Counted from the stretch's first letter, positions 25,505 through 34,187 are shown. The stretch is 64,000 nucleotides of DNA from Flavobacterium sp. 90 (GCF_004339525.1 NZ_SMGE01000001.1:1426001-1490000); one strand, 5' to 3'. Numbers and translations are program-made. Notes: a model not told the origin generated them from the letters alone.

Positions 25505-26088
25505 TCTAAATAAGCTGAAATAGCCAAAATTGTAAAAATTAAATACTGCAGTGACAACATCCCTAAGCCACGATAAGCATAAAGAGGCACTACAATAATA
25601 TCGCCAATGATCCAAAGTGTCCAGTTTTCGATCTTTTTCCTGGCCATGTACCACATTCCTGCAAAGAATATTCCTGACGAAATCATATCGACATAATTAT
25701 CTTTTTTGATTTCGTAGTCAAAATACTTATAAATACCGAAAACCACGAAAACGGTTACAAAGAAAAGCAAAATTCCGATGATTTTTTCATTAAAATTCGT
25801 TCGCGTAATTGGTAAATTATCCTCGGTTGTTCCGCCTTTTGCCCACAAATACCAACCATAAATACTCATAATTGAGAAATATCCGTTGATAATCATATCT
25901 CCAATGTAACCCGCAATGTATAAAAGATATACTGAAATTACTGTAGCGATTAAACCTGTTGGATACACCCAGATGTTTTCTTTTTTAGCAAACCAAACGC
26001 TTAAAATTCCGCACACAAAAACCAAAAATTCTAAAGCAATGTGCCACAATGGAGCGTTTTTATAACTATCTAGAAAAAAATCAATCAT
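25465..26088 (-). CDS. PnuC-family vitamin transporter, possibly PnuT (thiamine)
   Basis: Encodes 207 residues from the ATG at 26088 (MIDFFLDSYKNAPLW). Seven or so membrane helices and the family core GYIGDMIINGYFSIMSIYGWYLW plus GMWYMARKKIENWTLWIIGDIIVVPLYA identify the PnuC family of facilitators for nicotinamide riboside, riboflavin or thiamine. Substrate cannot be read from sequence alone. The adjacent NadR-like kinase fits nicotinamide riboside or another trapped vitamin; the TPP-riboswitch receptor 3 kb downstream favours thiamine. An in-frame ATG 26 codons earlier is less likely because it lies inside the preceding gene. Confidence 0.85.
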   Translation of the reverse strand: MIDFFLDSYKNAPLWHIALEFLVFVCGILSVWFAKKENIWVYPTGLIATVISVYLLYIAGYIGDMIINGYFSIMSIYGWYLWAKGGTTEDNLPITRTNFNEKIIGILLFFVTVFVVFGIYKYFDYEIKKDNYVDMISSGIFFAGMWYMARKKIENWTLWIIGDIIVVPLYAYRGLGMLSLQYLIFTILAISAYLEWRKILDSKKQLS

Positions 26089-26119
26089 TTTGGGTTTGTT
26101 TTGGTCGTTTCTGGTCGTT

Positions 26120-26851
26120 CTATTTTGATTCAAAAAAATGACTGTCGTTTTCAAAAGCAGTTCCAATAACCACTAAATCAGCACCAGCATTGTATGCATT
26201 TTGAATTCCGTGCAAATCTACAATTCCTCCTCCAACAATTACCGGAATTTCAATATTTTGCGTAATTAACTCTATCATTTTCAGCGGAACTGCATTCTTT
26301 GCTCCGCTTCCCGCTTCTAAATAGATTAATTTATTTCCTAACATTTCGCCAGCTTGTGCAGTTGCCAAAGCCAAATCGAAGTTTTCTCTATTTAATGGTT
26401 TCGTTTTACTTACACGAGCTACAGCAGTTTCATTTCCGCTTTCGATCAAAATGTAACCAGTAGAAATAACTTCAAGGTTTGTCTTTTTAAGAATTGGCGC
26501 TGCCTGAACCTGATATTCTATTAAATAATCGGGATTACGACCGGATAATAACGACAAGAACAAAATAGCATCGGCCTGAGGTGAAATCTGCGACGGATTT
26601 CCCGGAAATATAACAACGGGCAGATTTGTATTTTGTTTTAATTGTGCGATTAAATCTTCTAAAATTATTGACTCAACAATGCTTCCTCCAACAAAAATAT
26701 GTGTTGCAGGAGATTGATTTATCTTCTGAATTAAATGATCTAGATTTTCCCAAACAATTTTATCGGGGTCCAAAAGTATGGCCAATAATTTTTGTCCATT
26801 TCTTTTAGCGTCTAAAATTTGCTGGTGTATATTGAGTAATTTCTGCTGCAT
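26120..26851 (-). CDS. Geranylgeranylglyceryl/heptaprenylglyceryl phosphate synthase family protein
   Basis: Encodes 243 residues of the GGGPS/PcrB TIM-barrel family. In archaea it makes the first ether bond of membrane lipids; Bacteroidota carry a group II version. Signatures: LLAILLDPDK, THIFVGGSIVES, VVIFPGNPSQISPQADAILFLSLLSGRNPDYLI, STGYILIESG, KLIYLEAGSGAKNAVP and VIVGGGIVDLHGIQNAYNAGADLVVIGTAFE. The phosphate-binding Gly loops are intact. It precedes the PnuC-family gene by 31 bases. Product and use in this organism are not known. Confidence 0.93.
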   Translation of the reverse strand: MQQKLLNIHQQILDAKRNGQKLLAILLDPDKIVWENLDHLIQKINQSPATHIFVGGSIVESIILEDLIAQLKQNTNLPVVIFPGNPSQISPQADAILFLSLLSGRNPDYLIEYQVQAAPILKKTNLEVISTGYILIESGNETAVARVSKTKPLNRENFDLALATAQAGEMLGNKLIYLEAGSGAKNAVPLKMIELITQNIEIPVIVGGGIVDLHGIQNAYNAGADLVVIGTAFENDSHFFESK

Positions 26852-26903
26852 AATCGGCGTAAAAGTAAAAGTTTTTTAATGTACTAGAACTATTTTGAAT
26901 AAT

Positions 26904-26911
26904 TATATTTG
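26904..26911 (+). promoter_or_regulatory. -7 element for the Crp/Fnr regulator gene
   Basis: TATATTTG fits TAnnTTTG and lies 33 bases before the start codon. No TTG at the expected -33 distance. Confidence 0.45.
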
Positions 26912-26944
26912 TGTTACATCTTTTGATAACCGAGAAATAAAATT

Positions 26945-27541
26945 ATGATTGCAATTGATTTATTGGAAAAATATGGCGCTCTGAAGAAATCTTTCGCTAA
27001 AAACGAAACTATTTTCGAAGAAGGCAATCTGCCAACGCATTATTATCAAATTATTTCCGGTGAAGTAAAAATGAGTAATTATAATGATGATGCCCGCGAG
27101 TTTATTCAGGGAATCTTTTACAAAGAACAATCTTTTGGTGAACCACCTTTGTTCTTAAATCAAAAATATCCTGCAAATGCAATTGCGGTTGAAGATTCTG
27201 AAGTGCTACTTCTTCCTAAAAACAGCTTCATGAAATTATTGGAAGAAAACTCAGCAATCAGCCTTAAAATAATCGAAAATTTAGCACAGCGTTTGTATTA
27301 TAAATCGGTTATGGCAGCGGAAATGTCTACACAAGAACCTGAACATCGTGTTCTGAAATTAATCGATCACGGAATTGCTTATTTTAATTTTAAGAAAGAT
27401 GAAAACGGTTACCTAATCAATTTTACGAGACAACAAATTGGTGATTTAACCGGTTTGCGTGTCGAAACCGTGATTAGAACCATAAAAGCTTTAGAAAAAA
27501 AAGGCGTTTTGAAGATTATAAACAGGAAAGTATACCGATAA
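26945..27541 (+). CDS. Crp/Fnr family transcriptional regulator
   Basis: Encodes 198 residues. An N-terminal cyclic-nucleotide-binding-like beta roll (TIFEEGNLPTHYYQIISGEVKM, FGEPPLFLNQKYPANAIAVEDSEVLLLPK) is followed by a long dimer helix and a C-terminal winged helix with INFTRQQIGDLTGLRVETVIRTIKALEKKG as the recognition region. There is no N-terminal Cys cluster, so it is not a classic oxygen-sensing FNR; no heme ligand can be assigned. The next operon (27622-28313) has a CRP-like palindrome right after this gene, making it a likely target. Confidence 0.92.
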   Translation: MIAIDLLEKYGALKKSFAKNETIFEEGNLPTHYYQIISGEVKMSNYNDDAREFIQGIFYKEQSFGEPPLFLNQKYPANAIAVEDSEVLLLPKNSFMKLLEENSAISLKIIENLAQRLYYKSVMAAEMSTQEPEHRVLKLIDHGIAYFNFKKDENGYLINFTRQQIGDLTGLRVETVIRTIKALEKKGVLKIINRKVYR

Positions 27542-27552
27542 AAAAATTCTTG

Positions 27553-27601
27553 TTTTATGATTTTAGTCATAAAATGAAGCCTTAAAGTGCTTGTAAATTT
27601 G
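27553..27601 (+). promoter_or_regulatory. CRP/FNR-like palindrome and -7 element of the globin operon
   Basis: TTTTATGA (27553-27560), 6 bases, TCATAAAA (27567-27574): perfect inverted repeat with the half-site spacing of CRP sites. TAAATTTG at 27594-27601 is a -7 match. The palindrome centre lies about 42 bases before the expected start of transcription, the class II activator position. Confidence 0.7.
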
Positions 27602-27621
27602 TAACTCTAAAAACAAATATT

Positions 27622-27909
27622 ATGACACTTTATCAAACAACATTCGAAAATTTCAATAAAAATTATATTGGTTCTGCAACAATGGCTGTAATTGGTCAAA
27701 GCTGTTTAGGTGCAGCAGCAGCAATGTATATTCTTTCTCACGGAACTTCTATTGGTCAAATGATTCAACTGGGAATTATTGTTTTGGCTTGTATCTTAGC
27801 CAATACTTCTATTCTTGCACAAATGAAACACAAAGTGGTTTTTAACTTTATTCTTACCAGCGTTATATTAAGTATCTTGCTGATAATCGTGAACAACTTT
27901 TTAGTATGA
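27622..27909 (+). CDS. Small membrane protein of unknown function
   Basis: Encodes 95 residues with three predicted membrane helices (about 17-38, 45-66 and 71-93) and almost no soluble part: IGSATMAVIGQSCLGAAAAMYIL, MIQLGIIVLACILANTSIL and VFNFILTSVILSILLIIVNNF. I do not recognise a named family. It overlaps the truncated globin gene by 4 bases and shares its CRP-like promoter, so it should act with the globin, perhaps in a hypoxia or nitric-oxide response. This last point is inference. Confidence 0.8.
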   Translation: MTLYQTTFENFNKNYIGSATMAVIGQSCLGAAAAMYILSHGTSIGQMIQLGIIVLACILANTSILAQMKHKVVFNFILTSVILSILLIIVNNFLV

Positions 27910-28313
27910 GAAAACAAATAGAAAATAGAGCTGATATCGTGTTTTTGGTCCATCAATTCTATGATAAAATAAGAGCCGATGAAGAAATCGGCTTTTATTT
28001 TAATACTATGATTAAAGATTGGGATTCGCATCTGGAAAAACTAACTGATTTCTGGGAAACCAATTTGTTTGCGGTAAAAAAATACAAAGGAAATCCGCAT
28101 GCGGTACATAATGAAGTTGATGCTCATTTTGAAGGCAAAATCACTTCGAATGAATTTGGAATCTGGCTTAATTACTGGTCACAAACTTTGGACGAGCATT
28201 TTGAAGGCGAAAATGTAGAAACACTAAAAAGACGTGCTCGAAAAATGGGAACTTTTTTGTTTGTGAGTATGTTTGAGTATCGTAAGAAGATGAGTGATGC
28301 TTCTTTAGAATAG
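27906..28313 (+). CDS. Group III truncated hemoglobin
   Basis: Encodes 135 residues of the group III truncated globin family (YP_/Ctb-like). Family features: the N-terminal VHQFYDKIRADEEIGFYFN, the Phe/Trp-rich HLEKLTDFWETNLF helix, KGNPHAVHNEV where the proximal His is expected, and the FGIWLNYWSQTLDEHFEGE helix with the Trp typical of group III. Such globins bind oxygen or nitric oxide in low-oxygen or nitrosative stress. It overlaps the small membrane protein by 4 bases, behind a candidate CRP/FNR site. Confidence 0.92.
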   Translation: MRKQIENRADIVFLVHQFYDKIRADEEIGFYFNTMIKDWDSHLEKLTDFWETNLFAVKKYKGNPHAVHNEVDAHFEGKITSNEFGIWLNYWSQTLDEHFEGENVETLKRRARKMGTFLFVSMFEYRKKMSDASLE

Positions 28314-28320
28314 TTTGTTT

Positions 28321-28504
28321 GTCATTTCGGTCAGAGGGAGAAATCACACTAGAAACTCGACAAAGATTGGCGACAATATAGAACGCGGATGAAGCGGATT
28401 CGCTTAGCGAAAACACAGATTAAAACGGATTTTTATATGCTCAATCTTGGAATTTGGTCCCGAAGCTTCTTGATAGTGTGGTTGCTTCGTGCCTCGCAAT
28501 GACA
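28321..28504. repeat. Composite inverted repeat element (GTCATTTCG...AATGAC)
   Basis: The left end GTCATTTCGG...AAATCACACTAG and the complement of the right end GTCATTGCGAGG...AACCACACTATC are related and inverted. The interior (28393-28435) holds GATTCGCTTAGCGAAAAC and GATTAAAACGGATTTTTA, matching 34254-34292. No gene is seen in the 240-base gap. Confidence 0.75.
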
Positions 28505-28553
28505 AGATTATCGTTAATCACTGAAAACTGCCACCGAAAACTGAGACTAAAAA

Positions 28554-29216
28554 CTACTTCTCAAAAGCATAAACCAAAGTAAAATCATGTCCTGATGTAC
28601 TCGATTTTATTTCTTCGTAATGCACATTAAATTCTATTACCAAATCATTAAAATGAAGACTCGCCTGAGTTTGATTTTCCTCTAATGAAAAAGCGTCGAT
28701 CCGAATGTTATCTTTAAAGCTGATTCCTTTTTCGTTTCTAATTTTAAAGATTGCTTCTTTTGCGCCCCAAATTACGGTAAGTTCTCTGATATAATCGGTT
28801 ATATTTTGAGTTTTGATATCACGGGATAAATAACTGTTTTCGGTATCGACAAATTTATCGGCGATTCTAAGGATTTTTTCGCGCTGTAATTCCATGTCGA
28901 TTCCCACGGTTTCGTCACTTATTATAATAGCTGCAAAATCATGCGAATGTGTGATTGAGATATAATTATGACAATCAAAATAAGGTTTTCCAAACTCGTC
29001 ATAATGCAATTCATGATCTGTAAAACCCATTTCCTGTATCAACATACGAACACTCAAAAAAGCACGCTGGTGCATTTGAGACTTCATTCCGTTTAGGCGA
29101 AGCTGTGTTTTTTCTTTCAAAACTACATTGCTCAATAACTCCTCGAAAGATTCGGTTATTTGCCAAACTAAGATTTTGGTAGTTTCGTTGAATTGTATGG
29201 TTTGAAATAAAGGCAT
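28554..29216 (-). CDS. 4'-phosphopantetheinyl transferase superfamily protein
   Basis: Encodes 220 residues of the Sfp-type double-domain family, which loads phosphopantetheine onto carrier proteins. The magnesium and CoA motifs are VGIDMELQREKI and IWGAKEAIFKI (the WxxKEA signature), separated by about 50 residues as expected. SITHSHDFAAI is the first conserved block. Carrier partner is not in the window. It stands alone between two repeat-rich gaps. Confidence 0.9.
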   Translation of the reverse strand: MPLFQTIQFNETTKILVWQITESFEELLSNVVLKEKTQLRLNGMKSQMHQRAFLSVRMLIQEMGFTDHELHYDEFGKPYFDCHNYISITHSHDFAAIIISDETVGIDMELQREKILRIADKFVDTENSYLSRDIKTQNITDYIRELTVIWGAKEAIFKIRNEKGISFKDNIRIDAFSLEENQTQASLHFNDLVIEFNVHYEEIKSSTSGHDFTLVYAFEK

Positions 29217-29497
29217 TTTTTTCTAATTATGAATTATGAGTTTTAAGTTATGAATTATTTTCCTGATTTGAAAACGAAACTTCTTATTTAACGTCTGGTC
29301 TTTTTAGCCCTGATGGGAGCGGCATCCTTTTTCTTGCTCCTTTAGCAAGGAAAAGATATAGCGGACAGCAGGAAATAGCTCCTAATTTTCAAAATCATCC
29401 TACAACAAGTAAATTATTTAGCTAAAGTTCAAAAGATTAAGAAATTAAACATTTCACAAATCTGAAAGAAAGTAGTCTAAATTAAAAACCTATTCCG
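29217..29497. other. 320-base gap with conserved-looking hairpin element
   Basis: Starts with AATTATGAATTATGAG-type low-complexity repeats. 29305-29382 is a compact structure: GGAGC (29316-29320) with GCTCC (29378-29382), and inside it ATCCTTTTTCTTGCT (29324-29338) with AGCAAGGAAAAGAT (29344-29357). Flanks are AGCCCTGATG and ATAGCGGACAGCAGGAAATA. I remember near-identical tracts as dispersed elements in other Flavobacteriia; repeat versus RNA is open. Confidence 0.55.
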
Positions 29498-29505
29498 TAA
29501 ATTTG
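29498..29505 (+). promoter_or_regulatory. -7 element of ahcY
   Basis: TAAATTTG fits TAnnTTTG and lies 31 bases before the ahcY start. No TTG at -33. Confidence 0.45.
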
Positions 29506-29536
29506 CAAAAATTTTACAATTACAAATATACTATAA

Positions 29537-30853
29537 ATGAGTACTACAACTACGCCTTTTGTGGCTTTCAAAGTAAAAGACATTTCTCTAGCGGCTTGGG
29601 GAAGAAAAGAAATTGAATTAGCTGAAGCTGAAATGCCAGGTTTAATGGCGCTTCGTGCTGAATATAAAGACGAACAACCTCTTGCAGGTGCTCGTATCGC
29701 AGGATGTTTACACATGACGATTCAAACTGCTGTTTTGATCGAAACTTTAATCGCTCTTGGTGCAGAGGTTACTTGGTCTTCTTGTAACATTTTCTCTACT
29801 CAGGATCAGGCTGCTGCGGCTATTGCTGCTGCCGGGATTCAGGTTTATGCTTGGAAAGGTCTTGATGAGCAATCATTTGACTGGTGTATTGAGCAAACTT
29901 TATTCTTTGGTGAAGACAGAAAACCATTGAACATGATTCTTGATGATGGTGGAGATTTAACAAACATGGTTATTGACCGTTTCCCGGAATTGGTTCCTGG
30001 AATCAAAGGATTGTCTGAAGAAACTACAACTGGAGTTCACAGACTTTACGAAAGAGTAAAAGCCGGAACTTTACCAATGCCTGCAATCAACATTAATGAC
30101 TCTGTTACTAAATCTAAATTTGATAACAAATACGGATGCAAAGAATCTGCTGTAGATGCTGTACGTCGTGCAACTGACTTAATGTTAGCTGGAAAAAGAG
30201 TTATCGTTTGTGGATACGGTGATGTTGGAAAAGGAACTGCTGCTTCTTTCAGAGGTGCAGGATCTATTGTAACTGTTACTGAAATCGACCCAATTTGTGC
30301 TTTACAAGCTGCAATGGACGGGTACGAAGTTAAAAAATTAAACACTGTAATTGCTAATGCTGATATCATCATTACAACTACTGGAAATAAAGATATCGTT
30401 CTTGGATCTCATTTCGAACAAATGAAAGACAAAACTGTTGTTTGTAACATCGGACACTTTGATAACGAAATTGATATGGCTTGGTTAAACAAAAACCACG
30501 GTGCATCAAAAATCGAAATCAAACCACAAGTTGACAAATATACTATCGCTGGAAAAGATATCATCATTCTTGCCGAAGGTCGTTTAGTAAACCTTGGTTG
30601 TGCTACAGGTCACCCAAGTTTTGTAATGAGTAACTCATTTACAAACCAAACTTTGGCTCAAATCGAATTATGGAAAAACAGCGCTGCTTACAACAATGAC
30701 GTTTATATGTTACCAAAACATTTAGATGAAAAAGTTGCTGCTTTGCACTTAGCTAAATTAGGAGTTGAATTGGAAACTTTACGTGACGATCAAGCTGCTT
30801 ACATTGGTGTTCCAGTTGAAGGTCCATTCAAACCAGAATACTACAGATACTAA
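29537..30853 (+). CDS. ahcY: Adenosylhomocysteinase
   Basis: Encodes 438 residues of S-adenosylhomocysteine hydrolase, which splits SAH into adenosine and homocysteine and so keeps methyltransferases running. NAD is bound by GYGDVGKG at residues 226-233. Other landmarks: [82 protein letters not shown] and the C-terminal KPEYYRY. The C-terminal Lys/Tyr residues needed for NAD are present. It is a single-gene unit closed by a terminator. Confidence 0.98.
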   Translation: MSTTTTPFVAFKVKDISLAAWGRKEIELAEAEMPGLMALRAEYKDEQPLAGARIAGCLHMTIQTAVLIETLIALGAEVTWSSCNIFSTQDQAAAAIAAAGIQVYAWKGLDEQSFDWCIEQTLFFGEDRKPLNMILDDGGDLTNMVIDRFPELVPGIKGLSEETTTGVHRLYERVKAGTLPMPAININDSVTKSKFDNKYGCKESAVDAVRRATDLMLAGKRVIVCGYGDVGKGTAASFRGAGSIVTVTEIDPICALQAAMDGYEVKKLNTVIANADIIITTTGNKDIVLGSHFEQMKDKTVVCNIGHFDNEIDMAWLNKNHGASKIEIKPQVDKYTIAGKDIIILAEGRLVNLGCATGHPSFVMSNSFTNQTLAQIELWKNSAAYNNDVYMLPKHLDEKVAALHLAKLGVELETLRDDQAAYIGVPVEGPFKPEYYRY

Positions 30854-30903
30854 TAAATTTTAGATTTAAGATTGTAGATCTTAGATTTTTAATAATATAC
30901 TTC

Positions 30904-30940
30904 AAACCCGATAGATTTAAACCTATCGGGTTTTGTTTTT
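30904..30940 (+). terminator. Terminator after ahcY
   Basis: AAACCCGATAG (30904-30914) pairs perfectly with CTATCGGGTTT (30923-30933), loop 8 bases, then TTG and a T tract. Confidence 0.9.
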
Positions 30941-30980
30941 TAATCTAAAATCTAAACTCAGAAATCTAAAATAATTATCT

Positions 30981-31094
30981 GGGCGTGACACTATTTAAAA
31001 AAAGCCCTTAATATACTTTGCGCACATGAGGCCTTTCCTTAAATACTGTCGGGCTATCCGTGCTACTTCGGTAGCTTCCTCCTATCCCTCACGC
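30981..31094. repeat. Dispersed-element-like tract with cTTCGg hairpin
   Basis: From GGGCGTGACACTA through CGGGCTATCCG to CTATCCCTCACGC. It contains GCTAC-TTCG-GTAGC (31062-31075), a perfect stem with a UUCG-type tetraloop. The end CTATCCCTCACGC recurs at 34363-34375. I remember such strings as dispersed elements in Flavobacteriia; no gene seen. Confidence 0.5.
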
Positions 31095-31184
31095 AAACCT
31101 ACGTTCCGAGAAACCTAAAAATTAATCCCATCTTTTTTGACCTTTTTAAATTATAAGCATATTTTTGGAGACCAAAACCAAATT

Positions 31185-31658
31185 ATGAAAAACCTGCTTA
31201 TTGTATTGATAGTAATGATTATGCCAATTTTTGTGAATGCACAAAGTTTTAATCCCAATCCTTCACAACAAGTACTACATGGTTTAATGGGAGTAGATGA
31301 AAGAGCTCCGCAATTAGTTCAACTACCAACCATGAAACCAATTGTTACTTTAAATCACGTAGAAAAAGCAAAAGCCAAATTAGCCCGAGAAGAACAAAAA
31401 CTAATCAAAATGGCAAGAAAGGCCTGGGACAAAGAAGATGATCTAAAAAAAGAACAAGATCAATTAAAAACTCTTGAAAATGCTTCACAAAATAGCAATG
31501 ATCCTGATCATCAAAAAAAGATTGAAGCATTAAAAAAGCAAATCGCTAAATCTCAGGAAAAAGTAAATCAAGCAAAAATAGAAGTCGAATTAGAATCAAA
31601 AAAAGTTGAAGAACTCGAGAAAGCAATTGAAGACGCTAAATATACAAGACACGACTAA
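31185..31658 (+). CDS. Secreted coiled-coil protein of unknown function
   Basis: Encodes 157 residues from the ATG at 31185. A signal peptide MKNLLIVLIVMIMPIFVNAQ is followed by about 40 residues and then a long, highly charged helix (about 63-150: KAKAKLAREEQKLIKMARKA, LKKQIAKSQEKVNQAKIEVE) that should form a coiled coil in the periplasm. No catalytic motif is visible. I do not recognise a family. The longer frame from 31137 would put 16 residues before the signal peptide and is less likely. A terminator follows. Confidence 0.75.
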   Translation: MKNLLIVLIVMIMPIFVNAQSFNPNPSQQVLHGLMGVDERAPQLVQLPTMKPIVTLNHVEKAKAKLAREEQKLIKMARKAWDKEDDLKKEQDQLKTLENASQNSNDPDHQKKIEALKKQIAKSQEKVNQAKIEVELESKKVEELEKAIEDAKYTRHD

Positions 31659-31676
31659 AACTAAATAATAGTACAA

Positions 31677-31714
31677 AAACCGACAAATTTTAAAAACTTG
31701 TCGGTTTGTTTTTT
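31677..31714 (+). terminator. Terminator after the coiled-coil gene
   Basis: AAACCGACAA (31677-31686) pairs with TTGTCGGTTT (31698-31707), loop 11 bases, then G and T6. Confidence 0.85.
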
Positions 31715-31834
31715 TAATCTACAATAAGAGAACAAAAAAACATTTCTCTCAAAAAATTGCACGGTTATAAATATCTACTTACTTTTAAGAATCAAAATAA
31801 GCTCCTATTTCTCAACTACATAAACATTGTACTC

Positions 31835-34153
31835 TTGAAAAAAACATCTTATTTATTCGTCCTCCTCTTTTTACTTAGTCTTCCGCAAATTATTTTTTCT
31901 CAGGAAAAGAAACCTAAAGTCGTATTAGTATTAAGTGGCGGTGGAGCAAAAGGAATTGCACATATTCCGCTATTGCAAAAACTCGATTCCTTGCACATTG
32001 TCCCCGATCTTATTGTTGGAAATAGTATGGGAAGCGTCATTGGAGGTTTGTACGCAATGGGATATTCCGGTGATAGTATCGAAAAATTAACCAAAAGTAT
32101 TAATTGGGACAAATTACTTGGCGGAGGACAATCTTTAAAATCGGTTAGCGTAGAAGAAAAAAGAGAATTTCAGCGATATTTAGTTGGAATAGGAATTAAA
32201 GACAAAAAACTAAACAGCATTGGTTCTTTATTAAACGATCAAAATCTAAGAGAATATCTTTCTGAATTAACTTATCCTGTATATAACATTAGAGATTTTG
32301 ACAGCCTTCCCATTCCGTTTAGAGCCATGGCTACCGATTTGTCCGAAGGAAAAGAGGTTATTTTAAGCAAAGGCAGTTTAGCTTATGCAATGAGAGCCAG
32401 TATGTCATTACCAGCAATTTTCAAACCTATGTCGTATGAAAAAACAATATTAGTTGATGGTGGTGTACTAAATAATTTCCCTACAGATGTTGCCAAAGAA
32501 ATGGGCGCCGACATTATTATTGGAAGTGATGTTGGAGGCGGATTAGAACCAATAGACAAACTAAATAATGTTATCACTATATTGACGCAAACCAGTATGT
32601 TTCCGAGTAACATCAAGAATCCGGCAAACAGAAAACTCTGCGACATTTTAGTAGATCACTTGCCAAACCTGCGTTTTTCTACTGCTGATTTTGCAGATAG
32701 CAACGAAATCTACAAAGACGGTAAAATCGCAACTAACGAAAATCTTCCGGCTTTAATCGCATTATCCGAAAAATTAAAAGGGTATTCACAACGAATTCAC
32801 GAATTACCACACATGCCCTCAGAAATTATTCTTGATACAATTATTTACAAAAAAATCAGTCCTGAAAACCTTCCTTTGGTATTAGGAAGAATAAATCTCA
32901 AAACACACGTAAAATATACCACCAAAGATTTAATCGCAGGCATTAACAGAGCAATGGGAACTAATCTTTTTGATGAGATTACATACAACTATTTCATCAA
33001 AGGCGACAACAAACTGGGAGTTACAATATTTGGACATGAACGTGCCAAAAATCAACTCAACACATCCGTACATTACGACACTTATAGAGGCGTTGGAATC
33101 ATTTTTAATTACACTGCCAGAAATATTCTTGCTAAAGCATCTCGTCTTCTCTTTACAATCGATATTGCAGAGCAACCAAAAGCACGAATCAATTATCAGA
33201 AAAATTTTGGAAAAAACCGAGATTGGTGGTGGTCATCTGAACTTTATGGAGCCTTATTAAGAGAAGAGGTTTATTTAAACGGAAAAGCCTCAGATAATGT
33301 ACTTTATAATTCGTTAGAATTTAACAATGAGATGAACCGAAATTTAAACTCACTAAAAAGTTATTTCGGTTATGGCGTAAACTATCACTACGCCACATTA
33401 AAACCAAAATACGACAGAGATTACAATCCTAACGCCCCAAACATCTCCAATTATCATTTAAACACTCTAGAAATAAACATACACTATTCTTACAATGATA
33501 TGGATAAGGTTTTCTTTGCTGAAAACGGAACAATTATAAAAGCAAATCTAAGCCGATCATTGTTATCAGATGTGTACACTACTTTTAACGATCCAGATCG
33601 AACAACTATATCTGGTAAAACCAATGGTTATACAAAATTTGGTTTTACCTATGAAAAGAGAGCACTCCTAAAAAAGAAAATTACAGGAATTGTTGGGTTT
33701 GATTCTTATTTTATTTTTGCGGATAAACTTAAAGACAGTCAAATCTCCTTTACAGATTTAGGTTATACTTCAAAATATTTCTTAGGCGGAATTATACCAA
33801 GTTCCGGCAGTAATCGTTTTTCTTTTGCCGGACTACACGAAGACGAACTTAATGTTTCACAATATATGGGGCTAAGACTTGCCTCTCAAATAAACCTTAT
33901 GGGAAAAATTTATCTAACTCCCCATTTTAATATTGCGACTGTGGGATTTGAAAATTTTGACCAGTACATTGACAAGGCATTTAATCCGAAAGGAAATTGG
34001 GATGATGGCTTTGACCCGAGCCTTGTAATTTCTGGAGGAGCTGCAATTTCCTATCAATCCATTTTGGGTCCTATTCATTTTGATACTTCGTGGATCAATA
34101 ATATCGACAAAGTAAGATTGTTTTTTAGCGTTGGACTATCATTCAATCCTTAA
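31835..34153 (+). CDS. Patatin-like phospholipase with outer-membrane barrel domain
   Basis: From a TTG start at 31835 the protein has 772 residues, beginning with signal peptide KKTSYLFVLLFLLSLPQIIFSQ. The patatin domain has the oxyanion LSGGGAKG, nucleophile elbow GNSMG with Ser64, and catalytic VDGG with Asp208. A POTRA-like segment (around ITYNYFIKGDNKLGVTI) leads into a C-terminal 16-strand-type barrel ending in SVGLSFNP. The order patatin-POTRA-barrel is that of type Vd (PlpD-like) autotransporters. The start is uncertain: an upstream TTG at 31757 also gives an open frame, but with a poor leader. Confidence 0.87.
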   Translation: MKKTSYLFVLLFLLSLPQIIFSQEKKPKVVLVLSGGGAKGIAHIPLLQKLDSLHIVPDLIVGNSMGSVIGGLYAMGYSGDSIEKLTKSINWDKLLGGGQSLKSVSVEEKREFQRYLVGIGIKDKKLNSIGSLLNDQNLREYLSELTYPVYNIRDFDSLPIPFRAMATDLSEGKEVILSKGSLAYAMRASMSLPAIFKPMSYEKTILVDGGVLNNFPTDVAKEMGADIIIGSDVGGGLEPIDKLNNVITILTQTSMFPSNIKNPANRKLCDILVDHLPNLRFSTADFADSNEIYKDGKIATNENLPALIALSEKLKGYSQRIHELPHMPSEIILDTIIYKKISPENLPLVLGRINLKTHVKYTTKDLIAGINRAMGTNLFDEITYNYFIKGDNKLGVTIFGHERAKNQLNTSVHYDTYRGVGIIFNYTARNILAKASRLLFTIDIAEQPKARINYQKNFGKNRDWWWSSELYGALLREEVYLNGKASDNVLYNSLEFNNEMNRNLNSLKSYFGYGVNYHYATLKPKYDRDYNPNAPNISNYHLNTLEINIHYSYNDMDKVFFAENGTIIKANLSRSLLSDVYTTFNDPDRTTISGKTNGYTKFGFTYEKRALLKKKITGIVGFDSYFIFADKLKDSQISFTDLGYTSKYFLGGIIPSSGSNRFSFAGLHEDELNVSQYMGLRLASQINLMGKIYLTPHFNIATVGFENFDQYIDKAFNPKGNWDDGFDPSLVISGGAAISYQSILGPIHFDTSWINNIDKVRLFFSVGLSFNP

Positions 34154-34187
34154 AAAAATCTCAAAAATAAATCGCGTTTTAAAATTT

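Noticed and set aside
25505..25654. N-terminal extension of the kinase-DUF4301 protein
   Set aside because: The 50 extra residues lie wholly inside the transporter gene in another frame and have a composition unlike a protein start; the ATG at 25504 directly precedes the kinase fold.
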